A stretch of 64,000 nt of DNA from Paenalicyclobacillus cellulosilyticus (GTDB taxonomy: Bacteria; Bacillota; Bacilli; Alicyclobacillales; Alicyclobacillaceae), in assembly GCF_014647315.1 (NCBI RefSeq), contig NZ_BMOY01000007.1, forward strand, positions 1 to 64,000. The letters are read 5' to 3'. Made by a program: the position numbers and the translations under genes. A model generated the notes under the pieces. It ran no database searches. It had not been told where the DNA came from and saw nothing but the letters and a program-made list of their open reading frames with translations. Shown one piece after another: positions 1 through 8,765 of the stretch. Each line of letters opens with the position of its first letter. The first letter of the stretch is position 1.

Positions 1-95
1 GCAGCGGGCAGCGGTCAGCGGTCGGGCAGCGGGCGACGACGGCCGGGCAGCGGGCGACGGCGGGCAGCGGGCAGCGGGCGGCGGGCGATTCGGGC
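1..95. repeat. GC-rich low-complexity repeat
   Basis: Degenerate short repeats built on GGGCAGCGGGC and GGGCGACGG variants fill the left edge of the window, with unit lengths that drift between about 7 and 15 bases. No reading frame here looks like a protein. It lies just downstream of the stop of the radical SAM gene, which is read leftward. It could be a short-tandem-repeat spacer; the window cuts off its left end. Confidence 0.6.
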
Positions 96-121
96 CGCAG
101 GTGGCGTGGCGACCGCTGCAT

Positions 122-1279
122 TCAGTAGATGTGCTCCATGATGCTGTAAAGGGTCACCCTGGCCGGGTGGACGAACCACAGCGCCTTTTGCCAGCGCGCG
201 AGTTCTTGCGCCAGTTCGTGCGGCGGCATCGGCTCAATGCCTGCCGCGCGCATCTGCTCCCGGTATGCAGGCAAATCCGGCTCGACGAACGGCGAAAGGT
301 AGACCACATCCTCCGGCGCAAACGGCACGGCTCGCAGCACCTCGGCAGTGTGCTCCAAATGCGAGTCCGCAAACCGCCTGCCGCCCGCGCCGACGAGCAG
401 GATGACGCCGACCTTCAGCCCGGCCTCCTTGCAGCGCCGGATCACGCCGATGGCCTCCTCCGCCTTGCCCGGCTTCTTGAGCAGCGCGCGCAGCTCGTCG
501 TCGCCGGTCTCCAAGCCGATGTAGACGGCCGCAAGACCGGCTTGCCGCAGGGCGTTGAGTTCCGACACCGGCTTCATGCCGGCGTGGAACGTGTCCATGA
601 AGGTGGCGATGTCAGGCGGTACGTCGGCGAGTTCCTGCCGAATCTGGCCGAGCGCGCGTAAAAGCCTTGCCGAGGGCGCGATGATGGCGTTGCCGTCGCC
701 GAGGAAGATGCCGGTTCTGTCCTTGAGGCGCGGACCGAAAAACTGGCGGATGCGGGCGAGGTGGCTCGCCAGCTCCTGGTCCGTTTTGATGTGAAACGGC
801 CTGTCACGGTAGAAGTCGCAAAACAGGCACCTGTTGTAGGAGCAGCCTTCGGTGACCTGGACCACGACCGCCTTGTACTGTTCCGGCGGCAAAATGCTGA
901 CGGGGAGGTACACCTGCCGGAATGCCGCGTTGTCTTCCGCCAGCTTGGCGGGGGTCCAGGCGGACAGCTTCGGCAACCAGCGTTGTCGGACGGGTTCCGG
1001 GCTGATGGCGACCGCCGCGAGGGCCTGCTCGTAGATCTCCCGTACGGTGCCGGACTTCTCCTCCGGCCGCAGGTCACGGTAGCGCCGTCCGGCGAGCCCG
1101 TGCGCATCCGTGGTGTCCACCAGGAGGGCGCGATCGTCAAGTCCCCGCCGGATGGCGTACGTGGGCGCGGTCACCCAGAGCCAGCGCCCGGTGCGGTCGA
1201 AGTACATCACTCGTTCGCCGGCCATCACGCGCAGGCCGCGATCTCGCTCCTGCACCGCCGTCTTTTGCACGGTTTGCAT
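122..1279 (-). CDS. Radical SAM protein
   Basis: Predicted radical S-adenosylmethionine enzyme of about 385 residues. The cluster-binding motif is near residue 146 in the run EGCSYNRCLFCDFYRD, and its spacing is C-x4-C-x2-C, not the usual C-x3-C-x2-C. It is followed by a glycine-rich SAM-binding stretch (GIFLGDGNAI) and YIGLETGDDELRALLKKPG, typical of the B12-free HemN/Elp3-like superfamily. About 140 residues precede the motif. The ATG at 1279 is preferred because GAGGTG lies six bases upstream; a GTG three codons earlier is the alternative. The reaction and substrate cannot be deduced. It stands alone, divergent from the flavin reductase gene. Confidence 0.8.
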   Translation of the reverse strand: MQTVQKTAVQERDRGLRVMAGERVMYFDRTGRWLWVTAPTYAIRRGLDDRALLVDTTDAHGLAGRRYRDLRPEEKSGTVREIYEQALAAVAISPEPVRQRWLPKLSAWTPAKLAEDNAAFRQVYLPVSILPPEQYKAVVVQVTEGCSYNRCLFCDFYRDRPFHIKTDQELASHLARIRQFFGPRLKDRTGIFLGDGNAIIAPSARLLRALGQIRQELADVPPDIATFMDTFHAGMKPVSELNALRQAGLAAVYIGLETGDDELRALLKKPGKAEEAIGVIRRCKEAGLKVGVILLVGAGGRRFADSHLEHTAEVLRAVPFAPEDVVYLSPFVEPDLPAYREQMRAAGIEPMPPHELAQELARWQKALWFVHPARVTLYSIMEHIY

Positions 1280-1440
1280 GGGGGTCACCTCGCCGCTCAG
1301 GATACCCTGCCTTCATCCATCATAAAGGAACGGCATGCTCGCCGGCAGTTCGTATTGGACCAAGGTCAACCGGTCCGTCCGGACCATGGGGCAAGCGCAG
1401 GGATCGAGGCCGGGCGGCGCGGCCATGCTTGGACCATCCT

Positions 1441-1469
1441 TGGACAAACCGGCCGGATGGCGGTAATCT
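1441..1469 (+). promoter_or_regulatory. Candidate sigma-A promoter for flavin reductase/epimerase pair
   Basis: TGGACA at 1441-1446 and TAATCT at 1464-1469 are separated by 17 bases. The -35 box is one base from consensus; the -10 is weak. It sits about 115 bases before the ATG at 1583. The surrounding 290-base gap also holds several TTGGACCA/GGACCAT-like repeats of unknown meaning. Confidence 0.35.
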
Positions 1470-1582
1470 AAGGGTGGTGCGTGGGATAGTCTACCTGGGG
1501 GAAGGGCGCTGGCACCCCTGGGGAAACGCCTGCCTGTCGGCGGGCGGGTGGATGCAGCAGGACCATCAAGGAGGGTACCCAA

Positions 1583-2062
1583 ATGGACGAACAAGCGAAG
1601 AAGACCGCCTTGCGCGGCATCACGTACGGTTTGTACGTCATTGGCACGAAGATCGGCGAGGATGACGTGAACGCGTTCACCGGCAACTGGGTGACGCAGA
1701 CCTCGTTCTCGCCGCCGCTCGTCGCCATTGGGGTCAAGAAAGGGACGACGTCCTGCGACGGGATTCTCACGAGCCGCGTGTTCTCCGTGAACATCCTCGA
1801 ATCTGGGCAAAAGGATCTGGCGTTTAAGTTCTTCAAACCCATTTCCCGCGTCGGCAACAAGTTCGACGACGTGGAGTTCTACACCGCGACGACGGGCAGC
1901 CCCATCCTCAAGGACGCGCTGTCCTGGTTCGAGTGCAAGGTCGTGGACGTCAACGAGCGGGGCGATCACGTCCTGGTCGTGGGTGAAGTGGTCGACGCGG
2001 GCGTGCACCGCGAGGGGACGCCGCTCACGCTGCGCGAGACCGGCTTGTTCTACGGCGGTTGA
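1583..2062 (+). CDS. Flavin reductase-like FMN-binding protein
   Basis: A 159-residue protein of the flavin reductase-like split-barrel family, which binds FMN and typically moves electrons from NAD(P)H or a partner protein. Family features are the N-terminal LRGITYGLYVIGT strand, the NAFTGNWVTQTSFSPPLVAIGV segment that lines the flavin pocket, and the C-terminal LRETGLFYGG. It is close in size to the stand-alone flavin domains related to high-molecular-weight rubredoxin. GGAGG lies nine bases before the ATG. It is followed after 18 bases by an epimerase gene, so the two are probably co-transcribed. The electron partner is unknown. Confidence 0.8.
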   Translation: MDEQAKKTALRGITYGLYVIGTKIGEDDVNAFTGNWVTQTSFSPPLVAIGVKKGTTSCDGILTSRVFSVNILESGQKDLAFKFFKPISRVGNKFDDVEFYTATTGSPILKDALSWFECKVVDVNERGDHVLVVGEVVDAGVHREGTPLTLRETGLFYGG

Positions 2063-2080
2063 GCGGGGAGGGGCCATCGT

Positions 2081-3043
2081 ATGCGCGTCGTCATCATCGG
2101 GGGCAGCGGCCACATCGGCACCTACCTGGTGCCGCGCCTGGTGGCGGACGGCCATGAAGTCGTGAACGTCAGCCGCGGGCAGCGGGAGCCGTACCATCCT
2201 CACGGGGCGTGGCGAAAGGTCCGGCAGGTGCAGATGGACCGGGCCGAACTCGAACAAAGGGGCCAGTTCGGCGAACGCATCCGCGAGCTGCGGCCGGACG
2301 TCGTCATCGACCTCATCTGCTTCACGCTGGAGAGCGCGCGCCAATTGGCGGAGGCGCTGCGCGGGCAGGTGCAGCACTTCTTGCACTGCGGCACCATCTG
2401 GGTGCACGGGCCGAGTGTGCGTGTGCCGGCGACGGAAGACATGCCGCGCCGTCCGTTCGGTGAATACGGGATTCAGAAGGCGAAGATTGAGGCGTACCTG
2501 CTGGAAGAGGCGCGCCGCGGCCGATTGCCGGCGACGGTGCTGCATCCTGGGCACATCGTCGGCCCGGGCTGGGCGCCGCTCAATCCGGCGGGCCACTTCA
2601 ATCCGGAGGTGTTCGCCCGGCTGGCGCGCGGAGACGAAGTGGCGTTGCCGAATCTGGGCATGGAGACGGTCCATCACGTGCACGCCGACGACGTGGCGCA
2701 GGCTTTCCAGCAGGCCATTCGCCACTGGAGCACGTCGGTGGGCGAGAGCTTTCACGTCGTGTCTCCGGCGGCGGTGACGCTGCGCGGCTACGCCGAGGCG
2801 GTGGCCGGGTGGTTCGGCCGCGAAGCCAACCTGCGCTACCTGCCGTGGGAGGAGTGGAAGCAGACCGTCTCATCCGAGGAGGCTCAGGCCACCTGGGACC
2901 ATATCGCGCACAGCCCGAACTGCAGCATCGACAAGGCGCGGCGGCTCATCGCCTACAACCCGCGGTACGAGTCGCTCGACGCGGTGCGTGAAGCGGTGGA
3001 TTGGCTCGTGGCGCACGGCGTGATCCGCATCCAAGCCGGTTGA
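2081..3043 (+). CDS. NAD-dependent epimerase/dehydratase family protein
   Basis: A 320-residue extended short-chain dehydrogenase. The dinucleotide-binding glycine motif GGSGHIG is at residues 7-13, right at the N-terminus, and YGIQK supplies the Y-x3-K catalytic pair. HPGHIVGPG and the FHVVSP segment match atypical epimerases that act on nucleotide sugars or isoflavone-like substrates. GGGGAGGGG upstream provides a ribosome site. It follows the flavin reductase gene closely and is followed by a strong terminator, so the two genes form a small operon. The substrate is not identifiable from sequence. Confidence 0.75.
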   Translation: MRVVIIGGSGHIGTYLVPRLVADGHEVVNVSRGQREPYHPHGAWRKVRQVQMDRAELEQRGQFGERIRELRPDVVIDLICFTLESARQLAEALRGQVQHFLHCGTIWVHGPSVRVPATEDMPRRPFGEYGIQKAKIEAYLLEEARRGRLPATVLHPGHIVGPGWAPLNPAGHFNPEVFARLARGDEVALPNLGMETVHHVHADDVAQAFQQAIRHWSTSVGESFHVVSPAAVTLRGYAEAVAGWFGREANLRYLPWEEWKQTVSSEEAQATWDHIAHSPNCSIDKARRLIAYNPRYESLDAVREAVDWLVAHGVIRIQAG

Positions 3044-3073
3044 GCAAACGGCAAGAGACGCGCGCGACGCATG

Positions 3074-3123
3074 GGCGTGACCGAGCGGGGAGTCCGCATC
3101 CCGCTCGCCACGCCTGTTTTTTT
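3074..3123 (+). terminator. Rho-independent terminator
   Basis: The inner stem CGAGCGGG (3082-3089) pairs perfectly with CCCGCTCG (3100-3107) around a 10-base loop. It is extended by GGCGTG (3074-3079) with CACGCC (3109-3114) across a small internal loop, then TG and seven T residues (3117-3123). It closes the flavin reductase/epimerase operon and separates it from the ABC importer. Confidence 0.85.
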
Positions 3124-3281
3124 GCCAAAAGCACCGAAAAGCATGCTGAATCAAACATGGAAAACATGTGCAATCCGAAAAAGTTGAAAGACAAACACCC
3201 GAAGAAAGCGCATTCATCCAACGCCTGGGCCATGTTACGTTACGATTGCAAGCACAATCTGCATGAAATGAGGGGGTTCAG

Positions 3282-4607
3282 ATGAAGCGATCCACAACCT
3301 TCGTCGGCGTCGCTTGCATCGGGTTATCCTTCGCCACGGTCTTTGGCGCGTCAGGTTCGGCCTTGGCGGCGCGCAAGGCTGTCCAGGCGCACCAAGCCGT
3401 GCAAAAGAAACAGGCGATCACGTTGACCATGATGTGGTGGGGTGACCCTTCGCGGGCGGAACGGATCCATCGGGTGATCCATGTGTTCGAGCATGAACAC
3501 CCTGAGATCCACATCGTGGGGCAATTCACGCCCTTCTCAGCCTACTTCGACAAGCTCAACACCCAGTTGGCCACGCAGACCGCGCCTGACATCTTCTCTC
3601 TCGGTTCCAACATTAACGATTACGCGAACAAAGGCGTGCTGCTCAACCTGAATCCGTACGTGGGCAAGGTGTTGGATGTCAGCGGGGTACCCAAGAACTT
3701 GCTGACGTACAACACGTTCAACGGCCACCTCTACGGTGTGCCCTCCGGTGTCAACGCGTACGCCATCATCGCCAACAAGAACGTGTTTCAAAAGGCGGGT
3801 ATTCCGCTGCCCAAAGACAACTGGACATGGAACGACTTCGAGAAGATCTGTGTGACTATTCATAAAAAATTGGGTAATTCCTATTATGGCGCCTACAACG
3901 ACGCGGGTACCGGCGATGCGTTCGGCGTCTTTCTGGCACAGCGCGGACACGTGCTTTACGACGCGAAGACCAAGAAGGTTGGATTTACGCTCAAGGACGC
4001 GGAGGATTGGTTCACCTTCTGGAGCCGGCTGCAGAAAGAAGGCGCTGTGCTGCCGCCGGACTTGCAGAGCTCGAATCCGAACAACGCCGGCACGTCGCTG
4101 GTGGAATCGGGTAAAGTCGCGATGCAGTTCGCACCGGCCAACCAGATTGGCAGCTTTCAGGGTTATACCAAGGACCGGCTTGTGTTGTTGCCGGTTCCGG
4201 TCGGGCCCAAAGGACACGGGACATCGCTCGGCGAAAGCCAGATCCTCGTCGGGTACGCCAAGACCCAGCATCCGAAAGAAGTCGCGGAATTTATGAACTT
4301 CTGGGTCAATGACGCCAATGCCATTCAAATCATGGGCACGAACATCGGGGTGCCTGTGACGGCCAAGATGCGGGCGGTGTTGAAGAAACAAGCGACCGCG
4401 TCCGACCTGCAGCTCTACAACTACTGCGACCAGGTCGCCAAGTATCCTTCTCCCTCGACGCCGGTGTACAACATCCCTGGCCTCAATGAGTGGGCGAACG
4501 ATCTGTCGGACATCAGCGGCAAGGTGGCCTACGGACAATTGACACCTGTCCAGGCGGCGCAACAACTCCTGGCGGACGCGCAACAAGTGGTCGCATCGAA
4601 CCAGTGA
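3282..4607 (+). CDS. ABC transporter sugar-binding protein (system 1)
   Basis: Extracellular solute-binding protein family 1, 441 residues, the substrate receptor of the importer encoded by the next two genes. The N-terminus has a KR basic patch, a hydrophobic core and GSALA-A that looks like a type I signal-peptidase site. The only early cysteine (residue 12) is not in a lipobox. After it comes ITLTMMWWGDPSRAERIH, typical of oligosaccharide-binding proteins. The ATG has AGGGGG upstream. The spacing to the permease gene (over 160 bases with GCCGGC repeats) is larger than between the two permeases, as is common when the binding protein is made in excess. The linked glycosidase suggests a di- or oligosaccharide ligand. 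Confidence 0.88.
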   Translation: MKRSTTFVGVACIGLSFATVFGASGSALAARKAVQAHQAVQKKQAITLTMMWWGDPSRAERIHRVIHVFEHEHPEIHIVGQFTPFSAYFDKLNTQLATQTAPDIFSLGSNINDYANKGVLLNLNPYVGKVLDVSGVPKNLLTYNTFNGHLYGVPSGVNAYAIIANKNVFQKAGIPLPKDNWTWNDFEKICVTIHKKLGNSYYGAYNDAGTGDAFGVFLAQRGHVLYDAKTKKVGFTLKDAEDWFTFWSRLQKEGAVLPPDLQSSNPNNAGTSLVESGKVAMQFAPANQIGSFQGYTKDRLVLLPVPVGPKGHGTSLGESQILVGYAKTQHPKEVAEFMNFWVNDANAIQIMGTNIGVPVTAKMRAVLKKQATASDLQLYNYCDQVAKYPSPSTPVYNIPGLNEWANDLSDISGKVAYGQLTPVQAAQQLLADAQQVVASNQ

Positions 4608-4690
4608 CATCGCATCCATAAGCCATTTTGGCGTTTGCGGGCAGGTACCGGTTGCTGCAAGGAAGGGTTGCGCAGGACGGCGGGATGGTT

Positions 4691-4732
4691 CGGCGGCGAA
4701 GCCGGCGGCGGAGCCGGCGGTGCGCTGCCGGC
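4691..4732 (+). promoter_or_regulatory. GCCGGC repeat/hairpin region between binding protein and permease
   Basis: Three copies of the palindrome GCCGGC (4701-4706, 4713-4718, 4727-4732) within a GGCGGCG-rich stretch can form alternative stem-loops. The position between binding-protein and permease genes fits an mRNA-stability or attenuation element that lowers permease expression. This role is inferred. Confidence 0.35.
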
Positions 4733-4771
4733 CCGGGTATCCCGCTGTCCCCACATCACGAGAAGGGCGGT

Positions 4772-5725
4772 GTGCGGCAGGTGGCCATCTCCTTGGAACG
4801 TTCCTTGGCTCGGCCACGCCGGCGAAGTGTGCGCTCGCTGCAGGAAGCGGTGGCGGCCTATGCCTTCATGTTGCCGTGGTTGGTTGGGTTTTTCGGTTTG
4901 GCCGTAGGCCCCATGGCCGCCTCCTTGTACTTGTCGTTGACGGATTACAGTCTCTTGGCACCGCCGCACTTCATCGGTGTGGCCAACTATGTACGGATCT
5001 TCACGCAGGACCCGAGTTTCTATCAATCGTTGCGGGTGACCACCCTGTACGTCCTGCTTTCGGTTCCGTGCCGGCTGCTGTTCGCGTTGGCCGTCGCCAT
5101 GGCGCTTGACCAAGGGATTCGCGCGGTGGGCTTGTACCGGACCATTTATTACATCCCGTCGCTCATGGGCGGGAGTGTCGCGGTGGCTTTGGTGTGGAAG
5201 AAGGTGTTCGGCTACGACGGCGTGTTCAACCACTTTCTGTCGCTCTTCGGATGGCAGGGCATGGATTGGGTCGCCAATCCGAAGACGGTGCTTTATACCA
5301 TCGTCGGCTTGTCGGTGTGGCAGTTCGGTTCGGCGATGCTCATCTTTCTGGCGGGATTGAAGCAGATTCCCGCCGAATTGTACGAGGCGGCCAGTGTGGA
5401 TGGCGCTTCGCGGGTGCGGCGGTTCGTTTCCATCACCCTGCCGCTGCTCACCCCGACCATTCTGTTCAATCTGGTCATGGGCATCATTTCATCATTTCAA
5501 AACTTCACATCCGGATACATCATCGGCGACGGGCGCGGGGGCCCGCTGCAATCCACGTTGTTCTACACGCTCAACCTGTACCTGCAGGGATTTTCGTATT
5601 TCCACATGGGGTACGCGGCCGCATTGGCCTGGGTGATGCTGATCATCCTGGCGCTCTTGACCTGGTTGTTGTTTGCGACCCAACGGTACTGGGTGTTTTA
5701 CTTCGACGGACAAGAAAAGGGATGA
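4772..5725 (+). CDS. Sugar ABC transporter permease, MalF/UgpA type
   Basis: Inner-membrane permease of about 317 residues with six predicted membrane segments, the first being AYAFMLPWLVGFFGLAVGP. The cytoplasmic loop that docks the ATPase is EAASVDGASRVRRFVSITLP. The GTG at 4772 is chosen because AGAAGG ends five bases before it; a GTG at 4781 is also possible. The frame remains open further upstream, but that stretch is arginine-rich and unlike the family. No ATPase gene is nearby, so a shared MsmX-type ATPase encoded elsewhere is likely. Confidence 0.85.
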   Translation: MRQVAISLERSLARPRRRSVRSLQEAVAAYAFMLPWLVGFFGLAVGPMAASLYLSLTDYSLLAPPHFIGVANYVRIFTQDPSFYQSLRVTTLYVLLSVPCRLLFALAVAMALDQGIRAVGLYRTIYYIPSLMGGSVAVALVWKKVFGYDGVFNHFLSLFGWQGMDWVANPKTVLYTIVGLSVWQFGSAMLIFLAGLKQIPAELYEAASVDGASRVRRFVSITLPLLTPTILFNLVMGIISSFQNFTSGYIIGDGRGGPLQSTLFYTLNLYLQGFSYFHMGYAAALAWVMLIILALLTWLLFATQRYWVFYFDGQEKG

Positions 5726-5731
5726 TGGCAC

Positions 5732-6574
5732 GTGCTGGCTAACGGATGGCGCTTGGAACGGGTGGTGCTGCAGGTCTTGGTGTCCGTCGTGGCCGTGGCG
5801 ATGTTGTATCCTGTCTTGTGGTTGCTCAGCAGCTCGTTGAAGCCCTCCTATGACATCTTTACCGACCCAAGTCTCTGGGTGCACCACCTCACCTTTGCGA
5901 ACTACGTATCCGGCTGGAAGGGCATCGGCGGATACACGTTCGCGCGTTTCTTCCTCAACTCCACGGTGGTTGCGGGGCTGTCGGTGGCGGGGAACGTGCT
6001 TGCCTGTTCATTGACCGCCTATGCGCTCGCGCGCTTGCACTTCCCGCTGCGGCGGCTGTGGTTTGCCCTGGTGGCCATGACCATGATGCTGCCGTTTCAC
6101 GTGACCCTCATCCCGCAGTACCTGATTTACCATGAGCTTGGCTGGATCAACACCATCCTGCCGCTCGTGGTGCCGCACTGGCTGGGCGGGGACGCGTTTT
6201 TCATCATCATGTTGGTGCAGTTTATGCGCGGCATTCCCCGGGAATTGGACGAAAGCGCCCGCATCGACGGGTGCGGGGTGTGGGGGATCTTCGCCAAAAT
6301 CGTCTTCCCGTTGTGCGTCCCGGCGGTCATTACCACCATGCTGTTCACGTTTTATTGGGTATGGGACGACTTTTTCAGCCAGATGATCTACTTGAACGAC
6401 GTGAGCCGCTTCACGGTGCCGCTCGGGCTCAATTCGATGGTCGATCAGTCCGGAAACTCCAATTGGGGCGGTTTGTTCGCGATGTCGGTGCTTTCGCTGT
6501 TGCCGGTGGTGGTGCTGTTTTTGGCTTGTCAGCGTTACTTTGTGGAAGGTATCGTCACGACCGGGTTGAAATGA
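5732..6574 (+). CDS. Sugar ABC transporter permease, MalG/UgpE type
   Basis: Second permease of the importer, 280 residues, with six membrane segments and the ATPase-docking loop ESARIDGCGVWGIFAKIVFP. It begins with GTG six bases after the stop of the first permease, with AAAAGGG about ten bases upstream, so translation is probably coupled. The C-terminus QRYFVEGIVTTGLK matches the MalG family end. Together with the preceding genes it gives a complete carbohydrate importer apart from the ATPase. Confidence 0.87.
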   Translation: MLANGWRLERVVLQVLVSVVAVAMLYPVLWLLSSSLKPSYDIFTDPSLWVHHLTFANYVSGWKGIGGYTFARFFLNSTVVAGLSVAGNVLACSLTAYALARLHFPLRRLWFALVAMTMMLPFHVTLIPQYLIYHELGWINTILPLVVPHWLGGDAFFIIMLVQFMRGIPRELDESARIDGCGVWGIFAKIVFPLCVPAVITTMLFTFYWVWDDFFSQMIYLNDVSRFTVPLGLNSMVDQSGNSNWGGLFAMSVLSLLPVVVLFLACQRYFVEGIVTTGLK

Positions 6575-6584
6575 GGGGATGCGC

Positions 6585-8663
6585 ATGCATGCCGGGATAG
6601 ACCGCTTCGCATTGGTACGGCGACACAATCCGGTCATCCGCTCGGTCTTGCCCTTATCCCCGTTGTCGGTCGGCAACGGGGAGTTCGCGTATACGGTGGA
6701 CGTCACCGGGATGCAGAGCTTTCCCGAGGCGTACCGTTGTCCGCTGGGGACGCAGGCGCAGTGGGCATGGCACACATCGGACGAGGCGGAGTCCTATACC
6801 CTCGCCGATGTCGATCTCACCATGCTGCCGACACGGGGGCGTACCGTCGGCTATCCGCTCTACCCTGGCCGGGCGGAGGCGGCCTATCACTGGCTGCGCC
6901 AGAACCCGCACCGCGTCCAACTGGGGCAGATAGGGATGAAGTTTTGGTTGGCAGACGGGCGAGCCGCGACGGTCACGGACCTCTCTCATGTGCACCAGGT
7001 CCTCGATCTCGTCTCCGGCGTCATCCACAGCACGTTTCGCGTCGCGGGCGAACCTGTGCAGGTGCGGACGTGCTGCCACCCGGCGTCCGACCAAATCGCG
7101 GTGCGCATCGCTTCACCCCTGCTGCGGGATGGCAGATTGGTTGTGGAAGTCCGCTTTCCCGATGTGCACGTGGCGTCCGCGGATTGGCGGGAAGCCATCC
7201 GGCCGACGTGGGACCGTGCTGATTTACATCACACCGCGGTGCACGTGCTCTCCCCTGGTCATATCCAGTTTGTGCGCACGTTCGGACGCGACGGCTACCG
7301 GATGCACGTCCGCTGTGCCTGCTCGCGGCTGGATCGACTGGCCGATCACGCCTTTTGCATCCGGCCCGTGCCGGGGGAAGAAGCGTTCGAGCTGGTGTTC
7401 GGGTTTGCGCCCCTGGGCGCGGCGCTCGAACTGGCTCCGGCGGCGGACATCGAGCGGCTCTCGGCGGCACACTGGCAACATTTTTGGCAAACGGGAGGCG
7501 CGGTCGACCTTTCCGGAAGCCGCGACGAACGGGCGGGTGAATTGGAACGGCGCATCGTGTTGTCGCAGTACGTCACAGCGGTGCACTGTGCGGGATCGAT
7601 GCCGCCGCAGGAGACAGGGCTTGTGTACAACAGTTGGTTCGGCAAATCGCATCTTGAAATGCATCTCTGGCATGCCGCCCATTTTGCTCTGTGGCGCCGG
7701 CCGGAGTTGTTGTTGCGGAGCATGGGTTGGTATGAACGGATTCTGCCCGTTGCACGGGCCTTGGCGCGCGCACAAGGGTTTGCCGGTGCGCGCTGGCCGA
7801 AAATGGTGGGGCCGGACGGCCAACAGAGCCCGTCCCCCATTGCTCCGCTTTTGATCTGGCAACAACCGCATCCCATCGTCCTCGCGGAACTCTGCTACCA
7901 GACGGCATCCGAGCGCGAGGTGTTGGAGCGTTTTTGCAGCCTCGTCCTGGAAACCGCCGCCTTTATGGCGGATTTTGCCGCCTGGGATGAAGCGCGCGGG
8001 TGCTATGTGCTGCCACCCCCGCTCATCCCTGCCCAGGAGGTGCACGACCCACGTGACACCTTCAACCCAGCATTCGAGTTGGAGTACTGGCGGTACGGTC
8101 TTGTCATCGCGATGAAGTGGTGCGAGCGGTTGGGCATGCCGGTTCCCGAACGTTGGCGACAGGTGTGTGCGCGTCTCGCCAGGCCGCGCGTGCACGCAGG
8201 TCTCTATCTGGCGCATGAGCGCTGCCTGGAGACATTCACCCGCTGCAACCGGGATCATCCCTCGCTGCTTTTTGCCTGCGGCCTGCTTCCCGGGGAATTG
8301 GTGGACCGCGCGGTGATGCGCGCCACCCTGGCGCGCGTCTTGGCGGTGTGGGATTGGGACAGCGCATGGGGATGGGATTTTCCGGCCATAGCGATGACCG
8401 CGGCGCGGCTGGGGGATCCCGCCCTGGCGGTGGACATCCTGTTGCTGGACGTCCCGAAGAACACGTATCTGCAAAACGGGATGAACTATCAATCCGATTC
8501 CCTCTTGGCCTATTTGCCTGGTAATGGCGCGCTGTTGACCGCGGTGGCGATGATGGCGGCCGGTTGGGACGCGGATTCGGCGCAAGCGGATGCCCCCGGG
8601 TTTCCGCATGACGGCAGATGGACGGTGCGGTATGAAGGATTGTGTCCGCTGCCGGCGTTCTGA
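6585..8663 (+). CDS. Six-hairpin glycoside hydrolase, GH65-like
   Basis: A 692-residue protein with an N-terminal beta-sandwich region and a C-terminal (alpha/alpha)6 barrel, resembling clan GH-L enzymes (GH65 and relatives). Recognisable stretches are YNSWFGKSHLEMHLWHAAHF, GARWPKMVGPDGQQ and FNPAFELEYWRYGL, where the glutamate is a candidate general acid, and a late NGMNYQSDSLLAYLPGNG segment. No signal peptide is present, so it probably acts in the cytoplasm on sugar imported by the preceding ABC genes. The ATG at 6585 is preferred, with GAGGGG six bases upstream. Whether it is a hydrolase or a phosphorylase, and on which linkage, cannot be settled here. Confidence 0.62.
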   Translation: MHAGIDRFALVRRHNPVIRSVLPLSPLSVGNGEFAYTVDVTGMQSFPEAYRCPLGTQAQWAWHTSDEAESYTLADVDLTMLPTRGRTVGYPLYPGRAEAAYHWLRQNPHRVQLGQIGMKFWLADGRAATVTDLSHVHQVLDLVSGVIHSTFRVAGEPVQVRTCCHPASDQIAVRIASPLLRDGRLVVEVRFPDVHVASADWREAIRPTWDRADLHHTAVHVLSPGHIQFVRTFGRDGYRMHVRCACSRLDRLADHAFCIRPVPGEEAFELVFGFAPLGAALELAPAADIERLSAAHWQHFWQTGGAVDLSGSRDERAGELERRIVLSQYVTAVHCAGSMPPQETGLVYNSWFGKSHLEMHLWHAAHFALWRRPELLLRSMGWYERILPVARALARAQGFAGARWPKMVGPDGQQSPSPIAPLLIWQQPHPIVLAELCYQTASEREVLERFCSLVLETAAFMADFAAWDEARGCYVLPPPLIPAQEVHDPRDTFNPAFELEYWRYGLVIAMKWCERLGMPVPERWRQVCARLARPRVHAGLYLAHERCLETFTRCNRDHPSLLFACGLLPGELVDRAVMRATLARVLAVWDWDSAWGWDFPAIAMTAARLGDPALAVDILLLDVPKNTYLQNGMNYQSDSLLAYLPGNGALLTAVAMMAAGWDADSAQADAPGFPHDGRWTVRYEGLCPLPAF

Positions 8664-8765
8664 ACCGATACACAGGTGCGGGCCACACACGAATCGGGCG
8701 GTTGGAAGAAGCGCGGGACCCGCGGCGTGTGGCGCCAAGACCTGCGCCCGAAGGAGAACCTGCCG

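Noticed and set aside
1313-2755. 480-codon open frame on the minus strand opposite flavin reductase and epimerase
   Set aside because: No ribosome site or known motif; the plus-strand genes explain the coding signal.
3282-3400. Lipoprotein signal in the first binding protein (Cys12)
   Set aside because: The cysteine lies too early with GVA before it, not a lipobox, and a clear type I site GSALA follows.
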